DNA from: an uncultured Clostridium sp.
GTDB taxonomy: Bacteria > Bacillota > Clostridia > Lachnospirales > Lachnospiraceae
Reading direction: 5' to 3'
Length of the DNA stretch: 21,743 bases
Assembly (NCBI GenBank): GCA_937902905.1
Contig: CALELW010000136.1
Coordinates: 1 to 21,743, forward strand
Shown here: piece by piece, positions 1 through 6,184 of the stretch
How positions within the stretch are numbered: the first letter of the stretch is position 1
How the letters are laid out: every line of letters begins with the position of its first letter
Program-made: the position numbers and the translations under genes
The notes under the pieces: generated by a model
The model's input: the letters and a program-made list of their open reading frames with translations, nothing else
Databases searched by the model: none
What the model was told of the DNA's origin: nothing

Positions 1-145
1 GTAGGCGCTTGCGCTAAACAAACGCGTAAGGGTATCGGCATGCCAACTACGCATGCCAGATACCCACGTGTTTGTACCCCCTCTCCACAAATCTTTTCTT
101 GATAAATTACTGGAATACTAAAAAGACTAGTAACGAACACTTCAC
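1..145 (+). repeat. Bulged palindromic element, copy A (truncated by window start)
   Basis: The head of a large hairpin is visible. GGTATC (31-36) pairs with GATACC (59-64), GGCATGC (37-43) pairs with GCATGCC (51-57), and the loop is CAACTAC (44-50). A58 is unpaired on the right arm and AA (28-29) is unpaired on the left arm. The stem continues with CAAACGCGT (19-27) against ACGTGTTTG (66-74). A GCGCTTGCGCT segment (6-16) lies on the left arm with no partner on the right. The right outer arm contains AATTACTGGAAT (105-116), shared with copy B at the same distance from the head. The left outer arm is outside the window and the right end is estimated. Structure is seen directly; the element type is unknown. 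Confidence 0.8.
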
Positions 146-440
146 TGATTTCTGTGGTGGAATTTTTCTCTTTTTTTTTGGGGGGGGATGTGAAGAGGTA
201 CATACTTTCTAGACAACTCTTTTCACCTAATTTTACCTAAATGGTTGCATTTTCACCTGATTATCTGACTTTATTCGGACAAATCGCGTGAAAAACACAA
301 CCCTTTCTTCTCATTTCCTGCTTTTAGGTTGCTTGCAGATGCATCTTTTCAAAATTCATGCAACTCTTTTCGCTTTTTATAAAGGTTAAAGTTGCATAGG
401 GTGCTGCCCTTTCACCAAAATCCGCCCACCGCCTTTCTAA
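146..440. other. Intergenic stretch without a recognisable gene
   Basis: I find no convincing coding frame on either strand. The stretch is AT-rich and contains a run of nine T followed by eight G (171-187). It also has two similar short phrases, TTTTCACCTAATTTTACCT near 220-238 and TTTTCACCTGATT near 250-262. AGGG-TGCT-GCCCT near 398-411 can form a small hairpin. None of these supports a named feature. Confidence 0.5.
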
Positions 441-565
441 TAATCGCAAAAAATACCGAAGGATGAGTATCCATACGCAGGTATCAGATAGGCGTATTTT
501 GCCTATCGATACCTCTGCGCATGGATTAAGCGAGAGCGCTCATCCTTCGGTACTTTTTGCGATTA
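441..565 (-). repeat. Bulged palindromic element, copy C, overlapping a gene end
   Basis: A 125-bp imperfect palindrome. TAATCGCAAAAA (441-452) faces TTTTTGCGATTA (554-565), and CCGAAGGATGAG (456-467) faces CTCATCCTTCGG (539-550). The head pairs GATAGGC (487-493) with GCCTATC (501-507) and AGGTATC (479-485) with GATACCT (508-514). The loop is GTATTTT (494-500), read as AAAATAC on the minus strand. Unpaired bases are A486 on one arm and CT (515-516) on the other. The asymmetric GCGAGAGCGC segment (529-538) is the reverse complement of that in copy B. The last eight codons and stop of the adjacent gene lie in the outer stem. On the minus strand the far arm ends in a T-run, so it may also terminate that gene's transcript. 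Confidence 0.85.
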
Positions 566-1127
566 CCTCATCCACACTTACAACCTCCGGTGCTTCAAGT
601 GATGTTTCTTTTGCATCCGCGGCTTCAACCGGGTCTTCCAATTCTTTTTTCTCCTCATCATCCCACAGCGAATCGTATTTTTTACGCTCCTTAAGCTTTG
701 CCATCATCTGTGCATTTTTCGCCATCTGATACAAATCACTGTCGAATTCCATGAGTTTTTTCTCATCCGAACCGGGAACGATATCCCCGTGGAACATGCG
801 CATTGCCACTGCGAGAATTTTACCCATTTCCTTATAATAATCCCCTTCTGCTTCGGCATTTTGTTTTGCGCTTACCATCTCTCGCTCGGCATCCCATTTG
901 TCCATAAACTGGTGAATGAAATCATCATAAATCTTCTGCTGGTCTTTCACTGCATTGTACTGGAGTTCCAAAACCGCCGCCTGTTCTCCAAACAATTTGT
1001 CTCCTTCAGGAACACGCTTTATTAACTCCTTTGTCTCATTGAGCTTTTTCGATAATTCGAATGCTGTCGAATTGTACTGCTTATGTACTGCGCTGAATTT
1101 ATTCCGCAGTTCTCCCAACGTCGTCAT
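540..1127 (-). CDS. Conserved-looking hypothetical protein, 195 aa, helical and charged
   Basis: I do not recognise this family. The protein is soluble, with no signal peptide or membrane segment. Residues 1-100 look strongly helical and rich in Lys, Glu and Gln, with heptad-like spacing suggesting a coiled coil. Residues 150-195 are a Glu/Asp/Ala-rich, probably disordered tail. The start is supported by AAGGAGGTG about 5 bases before the ATG. The gene diverges from the mrp-thiN operon, with a palindrome in its leader at 1151-1168. The unusual part is its end: residues VIAKSTEG and the stop codon lie within the outer stem of palindromic element C, so the C-terminus may have been supplied by, or copied into, that element. 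The coding call is good; the function is unknown. Confidence 0.8.
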   Translation of the reverse strand: MTTLGELRNKFSAVHKQYNSTAFELSKKLNETKELIKRVPEGDKLFGEQAAVLELQYNAVKDQQKIYDDFIHQFMDKWDAEREMVSAKQNAEAEGDYYKEMGKILAVAMRMFHGDIVPGSDEKKLMEFDSDLYQMAKNAQMMAKLKERKKYDSLWDDEEKKELEDPVEAADAKETSLEAPEVVSVDEVIAKSTEG

Positions 1128-1150
1128 GCAAACACCTCCTTGTGTTCTTT

Positions 1151-1168
1151 TTGTAAATCCATTTACAA
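1151..1168. promoter_or_regulatory. Perfect inverted repeat, operator candidate
   Basis: TTGTAAAT-CC-ATTTACAA is a perfect 8+2+8 palindrome. It lies between the ribosome binding site of the minus-strand gene at 1127 and the promoter region of the divergent mrp gene. Its position and symmetry suit a dimeric repressor site. I cannot assign it to a known regulator; it could equally be a leader hairpin. Confidence 0.4.
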
Positions 1169-1216
1169 CGTATCTGTAAGTATATTATCGGCAGTTTTCC
1201 CTCATAATATTACAAC

Positions 1217-1246
1217 TTGACAAATCCGCCCCTTTCGTACTAGAGT
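1217..1246 (+). promoter_or_regulatory. Predicted sigma-A promoter for mrp-thiN
   Basis: A perfect -35 TTGACA (1217-1222), an 18-base spacer and a weak -10 TAGAGT (1241-1246), about 37 bases before the mrp start. The match is strong at -35 and poor at -10. Confidence 0.5.
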
Positions 1247-1282
1247 AAGCATAGAAATATTTTTTTTTAAGGAGAAATTAAA

Positions 1283-2116
1283 ATGAGTGAACAATGTACG
1301 CATGACTGCTCTACCTGTAGCAGCAATTGCGGTTCGAAAGCCCCAAAAAGTCTCTTAGTAGCACCACACCCAAACAGCAAAATCGGCAAAGTTATCGGCG
1401 TTGTCAGTGGAAAAGGCGGCGTAGGAAAATCAATGGTTACCGATTTGCTTGCGGTTGAATTTGCGCGCCGTGGATACCACTGCGGTATCTTGGACGCCGA
1501 TATTACCGGTCCTTCGATTCCGAAGGCATTTGGTATTACCGAAAAAGCCCAGGGAAATGAAACAACGATTTTCCCTGTAAAATCAAAAAAATACGGCGTG
1601 GATATTATGTCCATTAACGTCCTTTTGGAAAATGAAAGCGACCCGGTTGTATGGCGTGGTCCGGTAATTGGTGGAACGGTTCGCCAGTTCTGGTCTGACA
1701 CCCTTTGGGATAATGTCGATTATCTGTTTGTCGATATGCCGCCGGGGACCGGTGATGTTGCACTTACCGTATTCCAAAACATTCCAATTGATGGTATTGT
1801 CGTTGTTACAAGTCCGCAGGATTTGGTTTCCATGATTGTCGGTAAAGCAATGAAAATGGCTTCTCTTATGAATATTCCGGTTCTTGGTCTTGTAGAAAAT
1901 ATGAGCTATGCGCTCTGCCCTGACTGTGGAAAGAAAATTCATGTATTTGGTGAGAGCCACATCAGTGAAATTGCTGAGGAATACCATGTACCGGTACTCG
2001 CCCAGATGCCAATTAATCCGGCACTTGCCTCTGCCTGCGATAACGGCACGGTAGAGGATTTGGATTGTTCCTATCTGGAAGATGCTGCACTTGTTATTGA
2101 AAGAGGTCAGAAATAG
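1283..2116 (+). CDS. mrp: Mrp/NBP35-family iron-sulfur cluster carrier ATPase
   Basis: A P-loop NTPase of the Mrp/Nbp35/ApbC family, which binds Fe-S clusters as a dimer and passes them to apo-enzymes in the cytoplasm. The deviant Walker A motif GKGGVGKS is at residues 43-50, the switch region DADITGPSIP at 71-80, and VDMPPGTGD at 150-158. The C-terminal CPDC pair that bridges a shared cluster is at residues 212-215. The N-terminus carries a further Cys motif (C5, C9, C12, C16), like the extended members found in clostridia. AAGGAG precedes the ATG, and 277 aa is usual for the family. The stop TAG overlaps the GTG start of thiN by one base, implying translational coupling. Family assignment is firm; cluster transfer is known for relatives, not shown here. 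Confidence 0.93.
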   Translation: MSEQCTHDCSTCSSNCGSKAPKSLLVAPHPNSKIGKVIGVVSGKGGVGKSMVTDLLAVEFARRGYHCGILDADITGPSIPKAFGITEKAQGNETTIFPVKSKKYGVDIMSINVLLENESDPVVWRGPVIGGTVRQFWSDTLWDNVDYLFVDMPPGTGDVALTVFQNIPIDGIVVVTSPQDLVSMIVGKAMKMASLMNIPVLGLVENMSYALCPDCGKKIHVFGESHISEIAEEYHVPVLAQMPINPALASACDNGTVEDLDCSYLEDAALVIERGQK

Positions 2117-2754
2117 TGGATACAAAAGTCTGTTATTTATTTGGGGCAGGGGAACAATCCCCCTGCCATATTGAATTAGGAAAAGATGATTTGGTCATCG
2201 CTGTTGATGGCGGCTTTGACTATTTAGAAAAAATTGGTCTGCGTGCCGACTATGTACTCGGTGACTTTGATTCCGTTTCGGCATCCAGCCATCTGCCATC
2301 CGACTGCATCCGCCACCCAAAAGAAAAAGACGATACGGACATGATGCTCGCCGCACGTCTTGGTTTGGAAAAAGGATACACAAATTTTGAAATTTATGGC
2401 GGTTTAGGCGGCCGCTTAGACCACACATTGGCTAATATTCAGACGCTTACATTTTTAAACCGGCATGATGCCGTTGGCACCTTAATCGGAGACGGCTATG
2501 CACTAAAAGTTGTCACAAACGGCGTCATTACATTCGGAAAAGATTTACCGGAAAATACCGCCGGCAACACATGTTCTGTCTTTTCTTTAAGCGATGAGAG
2601 CACAAATGTCACCATTCAGGGATTTCATTATGAAGTAGAAGGGGCGACCCTCACAAATTCATTTCCTCTTGGTGTCAGCAATGAGTTTACCGGCAAAAAG
2701 GGAAGTATCAGCGTGTCAAATGGCACATTAGCTGTTTTGTGGAATCGCCCTTAA
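2116..2754 (+). CDS. thiN: Thiamine pyrophosphokinase (thiamine diphosphokinase)
   Basis: Converts thiamine plus ATP to thiamine diphosphate and AMP in the cytoplasm, the step that activates salvaged thiamine. The motifs of the family appear in order: DGG (31-33), GDFDS (49-53), KDDTD (71-75) and GGLGGRLDH (95-103). The acidic residues bind Mg-ATP. The C-terminal half (about 135-212) has the beta-sandwich pattern that completes the thiamine pocket. At 212 aa it is full length. Translation starts at a GTG that overlaps the mrp stop codon by one base, with GAGG a few bases upstream, so it is probably coupled to mrp. No TPP riboswitch is visible upstream. The gene converges with the minus-strand gene ending at 2772, and I see no strong terminator in the 17-base gap. 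Confidence 0.93.
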   Translation: MDTKVCYLFGAGEQSPCHIELGKDDLVIAVDGGFDYLEKIGLRADYVLGDFDSVSASSHLPSDCIRHPKEKDDTDMMLAARLGLEKGYTNFEIYGGLGGRLDHTLANIQTLTFLNRHDAVGTLIGDGYALKVVTNGVITFGKDLPENTAGNTCSVFSLSDESTNVTIQGFHYEVEGATLTNSFPLGVSNEFTGKKGSISVSNGTLAVLWNRP

Positions 2755-2771
2755 ATTTTCTATTTACATTT

Positions 2772-4868
2772 CTATTTTATTGAATCAAGTCCGAGTTTTA
2801 CGGCAATCATCTTGTCAATCGGACAGGTACTCTGGCCCTTGCCATCCGTTCCTTCCAGATACGTGGTGGCAGCGGATTCAAATATCATATACACTTCATC
2901 CCCGACAACTTCTACTTCCTCTACCATTGGCGGCAGAGCCACGGCAAGTTCTAACTCACCAAGCATCGTATCGTCGGTTGCATCCGCACGGTTATACACC
3001 TGTAATTCCGATAAAAATCTCTTCTTCGTACTGTTTCTTCCATAGGAACAGCTAAAGATTGTACGGTCTCCGGAGAATGTAATTCCCTGCACATAGTTCG
3101 GTGTGCTGCGGTACAACACGTTGCCACGGACATCCAAAATAATTTTACCTGTCAAAATCTTCTCTGTCGGATCCGCACCTTCGGTTTCTGCCGGAATTGT
3201 ACGGTGAATTTCCAGCGTTATTGTAGTTCCTTTTGTACACTTTTCCAGTAATTCAGACAGCTGTTTTGCACTTGTAATCAGCTCGTTATTAACCGAGTAA
3301 ATAACATCGCCTTTTTTCAGCTTTTCTTTTGCTGTCACAGAGCTTCCTTTTTCTGCAAGCAAAACAGAGGAAGAAGAGTACACTCTTGCAACCTGAACAC
3401 TTGTCTTTGCCTCATTTTCTTCAGTTGCTTCTGTCTGCACTTCTTTTGTCTGGATTCCCAAATAATCCTCTTCGGCAGGATTCGTAACAATACGAACCTG
3501 ATTTAATTCGTTGGTCTTTGCATCGTACTCATATGCATACATACGTGGCGCACCGGTATCATTTTCCTCTACTTCTTCGTCCGAATCTTCATCCTCCGAA
3601 GAGTCACCGGCAACTGGTGCCACACTAAACTGTGCCACCCATAGATAACCATCCTTTTTATTGTACGAAATCGTCGATGGTTTCGTTGGAATCTGATGCA
3701 GTTCCACTTTGCTGGATGATGTATATTCTTTCTTACCTGTCGCATATTTCACCAAATCTGTCAGCGTAATGCGCTCAAGTGAATACATTCCTGTTGTTTT
3801 GTCTTTGTTCGAGTGGCAGACCCAGATGTTTTTATTTTTCTCATCATAAGTAATTCCACCTACATGACTCTTCTGGTCTTTTAAAACTAACGTCTTTAAA
3901 AATTCGCCCGTCTTGTTGTTATAAACGAAAATGCAGCTATTGTGCAAATCATCCATACAGTATGCCGTCGTAAGCATATAATTCCCTGCCATGCAGACAC
4001 CCTGCGGACAGAGATTGTTACACTGAATATAATTTTTTGTCCAGTCCTCATCTGCTGTTGGTGCAAGCCCCGGCATCTGATACTTATCCACAATCGTCCA
4101 TTTTAAATCTGTCAGTTTTTTGTAATTGGCAAACCCCGGAGACAGTGGACTCTTTGATGGATAACTGTATTTATTAATACTGTCATAGGTACTGAAAACA
4201 CGTACCGGCTTTTTGTTAATCGTAACGATAACAGAAGCCGAAGCCGCCTTATAATTTGCTGTTGCAGGCACACTCATGGTTACCTTCGCCGACACTTTCT
4301 TAATCGTGTCTTTTGTCTGTTTAGACAATGTTTTACATGTCTTATCAAAGGTTTTAACAATCGTAACCTTACCAGCCTTTGTGACCTTAATTACATTTGT
4401 CGTTGCGCAGGCATACGTTACCGTTCCTCCGCCCTTTGACGGCTTAGCCACAATTGAAAATACTCCGTCGCCCTCTACCGCCGAGTATGCTGTTTTGTCC
4501 GGCACTAACAGACGACTTGCTTTTTTTATCTTAAAAGTTTTACTTTTACTACCCTTATATTTTGCTTTTTTCCCTTTTTTAGCCTTCTTGGCTTTAATTG
4601 TAACTTTTGCCGTTCCGGCATTTTTATTTTTTGTATACTTGACCGTATAATCCTTGTTTTTTTTCAGTTTTTTCTTACCAAGTTTTACGGTAACAGCTGG
4701 TTTTCTTGCTTTTCCATTATATGTATAGCTGCTCTTTGCCAAAGTAATCTTTGCTTTTGTCAATGACTTTGGCTTTGCCTTTTTCTTTGCCTGAACATTC
4801 ATCCCACCAATTAATACAGTGGAAAAAAGTAACAGTGCTAACAATAGTATTCTTTTTTTACACTTCAT
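2772..4868 (-). CDS. Secreted Ig-like / beta-propeller protein with PDZ-like insert
   Basis: A 698-aa exported protein. A signal peptide (1-27, ending VQA) is followed by a very Lys-rich Ig-like domain (about 28-118, with YTYNGKARKP) and a second Ig-like domain (about 120-220). The region from about 270 has repeated short strands (GVCMAGNYMLTTAY, GGITYDEKNKNIWVCHS, YNKKDGYLWVAQF) that resemble propeller blades. An acidic Glu/Asp tract breaks one blade near residue 430. A segment at roughly 490-570 (VLLAEKGSSVTAKEKLKKGD, then GDVIYSVNNELI) looks like a PDZ domain placed inside the propeller. There is no LPXTG motif. The start has a GGAAGG site about 10 bases upstream. The gene follows the terminator of the upstream gene. 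Export is well supported; the biological role is unknown. Confidence 0.8.
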   Translation of the reverse strand: MKCKKRILLLALLLFSTVLIGGMNVQAKKKAKPKSLTKAKITLAKSSYTYNGKARKPAVTVKLGKKKLKKNKDYTVKYTKNKNAGTAKVTIKAKKAKKGKKAKYKGSKSKTFKIKKASRLLVPDKTAYSAVEGDGVFSIVAKPSKGGGTVTYACATTNVIKVTKAGKVTIVKTFDKTCKTLSKQTKDTIKKVSAKVTMSVPATANYKAASASVIVTINKKPVRVFSTYDSINKYSYPSKSPLSPGFANYKKLTDLKWTIVDKYQMPGLAPTADEDWTKNYIQCNNLCPQGVCMAGNYMLTTAYCMDDLHNSCIFVYNNKTGEFLKTLVLKDQKSHVGGITYDEKNKNIWVCHSNKDKTTGMYSLERITLTDLVKYATGKKEYTSSSKVELHQIPTKPSTISYNKKDGYLWVAQFSVAPVAGDSSEDEDSDEEVEENDTGAPRMYAYEYDAKTNELNQVRIVTNPAEEDYLGIQTKEVQTEATEENEAKTSVQVARVYSSSSVLLAEKGSSVTAKEKLKKGDVIYSVNNELITSAKQLSELLEKCTKGTTITLEIHRTIPAETEGADPTEKILTGKIILDVRGNVLYRSTPNYVQGITFSGDRTIFSCSYGRNSTKKRFLSELQVYNRADATDDTMLGELELAVALPPMVEEVEVVGDEVYMIFESAATTYLEGTDGKGQSTCPIDKMIAVKLGLDSIK

Positions 4869-4890
4869 ATTTTACGCTTCCTTCCCAAAA

Positions 4891-4925
4891 AAATGTAACT
4901 GTCCCTTTACCGAACAGTTACATTT
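4891..4925 (-). terminator. Rho-independent terminator after the DUF6273-like gene
   Basis: AAATGTAACTGT (4891-4902) pairs perfectly with ACAGTTACATTT (4914-4925) around an 11-base loop. On the minus strand the stem runs into seven T residues, as expected for intrinsic termination 32 bases past the stop codon at 4958. Confidence 0.85.
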
Positions 4926-4957
4926 AACCATGCAATCGTGGCAAAACATAGGCATCC

Positions 4958-5995
4958 TTACTTCAAATTTACCCACATCGTCGGACGTATGCAGGCACCA
5001 TTTTCGTCCACCGGGAATCCATAGGTAATAATGTCCCCCAATGCCGAAACATACGTAGTTGCCGTGGCATCTTTGCCCGGTGTACGCAGCCGCATTGTCT
5101 TTGCCTTTGCTTTCAGTTTCTTCTTATATTTGGTAAACTCCGGCTCATTCATCAAAAATACTTTATCTTGCGTATTCTTGCCGCCGTCCGTTCCAAACTC
5201 TTCGTTCGCAATATTTTCAACATCTGTAGTCAAAATCATCGCCAATTCCTCCGGTGTAAATTTACCGTCCTCAAGGAATTCACCATTCAGATATTTTCGC
5301 AGCGTACAATTCTCCCATGTAACTTTTTCTGTTTTGTCATGGTAAGGATGTTTATTATCTGCCATATATTTTGTAAGCAGAGCTTTACCATCGGTACGCT
5401 CCAAAACCATCCAGTCACAGGTTCCAAACTTCACAACACCACCAATTTTGACTTTTTCAATGGCTTTTTTCTCAAGTGAAATAATCTGGTTTTTACAATC
5501 TTTGTAATCGCCCAGTTTTTCGTATGTGGACGATGCCCATTTATCAAAACCAACTTTCGCTGAAAGTCCGGCTAACTGATAACGAGTTGCCGGAACATTA
5601 TAGCAGACAATCATTGCAACAATAATCGCAAGTACAATCCATTTTGCAATTCCTTTTTTCTTATTGTCATCTTCTTCCTGCTTCTTCACTGTTGTTGTAA
5701 CAGTTCGTGAAATTTCTTCTTTTTCTGCAGGCAGTTTCTTTTCCCATTCTTTTGCAAGCGCTGCACATTCTTCACTTAACGCAGCACACTCTTCACATCC
5801 CTCAAACGGAGTCTCTTTACCTAAAGCATCCATCTGTGCGAAATCTTTTGTAAGGCGCACATAGATGCGATAAACATCTTCATCTACTAAAAGGCATCTT
5901 GTCGCTCTCTTTAACGTCTTTAACTGGACAAACCGTTCCGCCGGCGTCAATTCAATGACCTCTTTTTTCTTTTTCTTCTTATCTCCCTTTGCCAT
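4958..5995 (-). CDS. Membrane-anchored protein with C-terminal DUF6273-like domain
   Basis: A 345-aa protein using the ATG at 5995, which has AGGAGG 10 bases upstream. The longer frame to 6067 is rejected because its first codon is inside the -35 box of the gene's own promoter. The N-terminus (1-115) is cytoplasmic, highly charged and starts with a Lys run. A single membrane helix (about 116-133, WIVLAIIVAMIVCY) follows, then a short helical TPR-like stretch (about 143-181). The C-terminal region (185-345) has the pattern of DUF6273: VKFGTCDWMVLE, ALLTKY, WENCTLRKYLNGEF, VFLMNEPEF, then RPTMWVNL. That domain is frequent in Clostridia and has no settled function. The gene has its own promoter and terminator. 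The domain call is from memory of the pattern. Confidence 0.8.
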   Translation of the reverse strand: MAKGDKKKKKKEVIELTPAERFVQLKTLKRATRCLLVDEDVYRIYVRLTKDFAQMDALGKETPFEGCEECAALSEECAALAKEWEKKLPAEKEEISRTVTTTVKKQEEDDNKKKGIAKWIVLAIIVAMIVCYNVPATRYQLAGLSAKVGFDKWASSTYEKLGDYKDCKNQIISLEKKAIEKVKIGGVVKFGTCDWMVLERTDGKALLTKYMADNKHPYHDKTEKVTWENCTLRKYLNGEFLEDGKFTPEELAMILTTDVENIANEEFGTDGGKNTQDKVFLMNEPEFTKYKKKLKAKAKTMRLRTPGKDATATTYVSALGDIITYGFPVDENGACIRPTMWVNLK

Positions 5996-6037
5996 GCACT
6001 GGAATCCTCCTTTGTCTCTTATGCGGACTGTATTGGT

Positions 6038-6067
6038 AGTATAACATAGATTGTGCCTAATTATCAA
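6038..6067 (-). promoter_or_regulatory. Sigma-A promoter for the DUF6273-like gene
   Basis: Read on the minus strand: TTGATA (6062-6067), 18 bases, TATACT (6038-6043). The -10 ends 42 bases before the ATG at 5995, and its position settles the start codon choice. Confidence 0.75.
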
Positions 6068-6096
6068 CTTTTTGACATCTTTTGTTTGTCATACGA

Positions 6097-6157
6097 AAAA
6101 GAAGAAACTATCATTCGCATGAACATTACTGTTTCCCGATTTGTAGTTTCTTCTTTT
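6097..6157 (-). terminator. Probable terminator after secDF
   Basis: AAAAGAAGAAACTA (6097-6110) is the exact inverse of TAGTTTCTTCTTTT (6144-6157), with a 33-base loop. On the minus strand the second arm ends in a T-rich stretch. It lies about 28 bases beyond the secDF stop. The stem is AT-rich and the loop long, so it is weaker than a textbook terminator. Confidence 0.6.
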
Positions 6158-6184
6158 CTTGTTCCAATATTTATTCACAAAGAA

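Noticed and set aside
1..565. A CRISPR array
   Set aside because: The repeats here are self-complementary elements in opposite orientations with differing sequence, not identical direct repeats with regular spacers.
1583..2125. A 180-codon open frame opposite mrp
   Set aside because: It is antisense to a clear Mrp protein, with a sequence that looks like a reverse-strand shadow (many Cys, Arg, His and Ile, no domain).
6000..6067. An upstream extension of the DUF6273-like protein by 24 codons
   Set aside because: The extra codons cover the gene's own promoter, including the -35 box, and a good ribosome binding site precedes the internal ATG at 5995.
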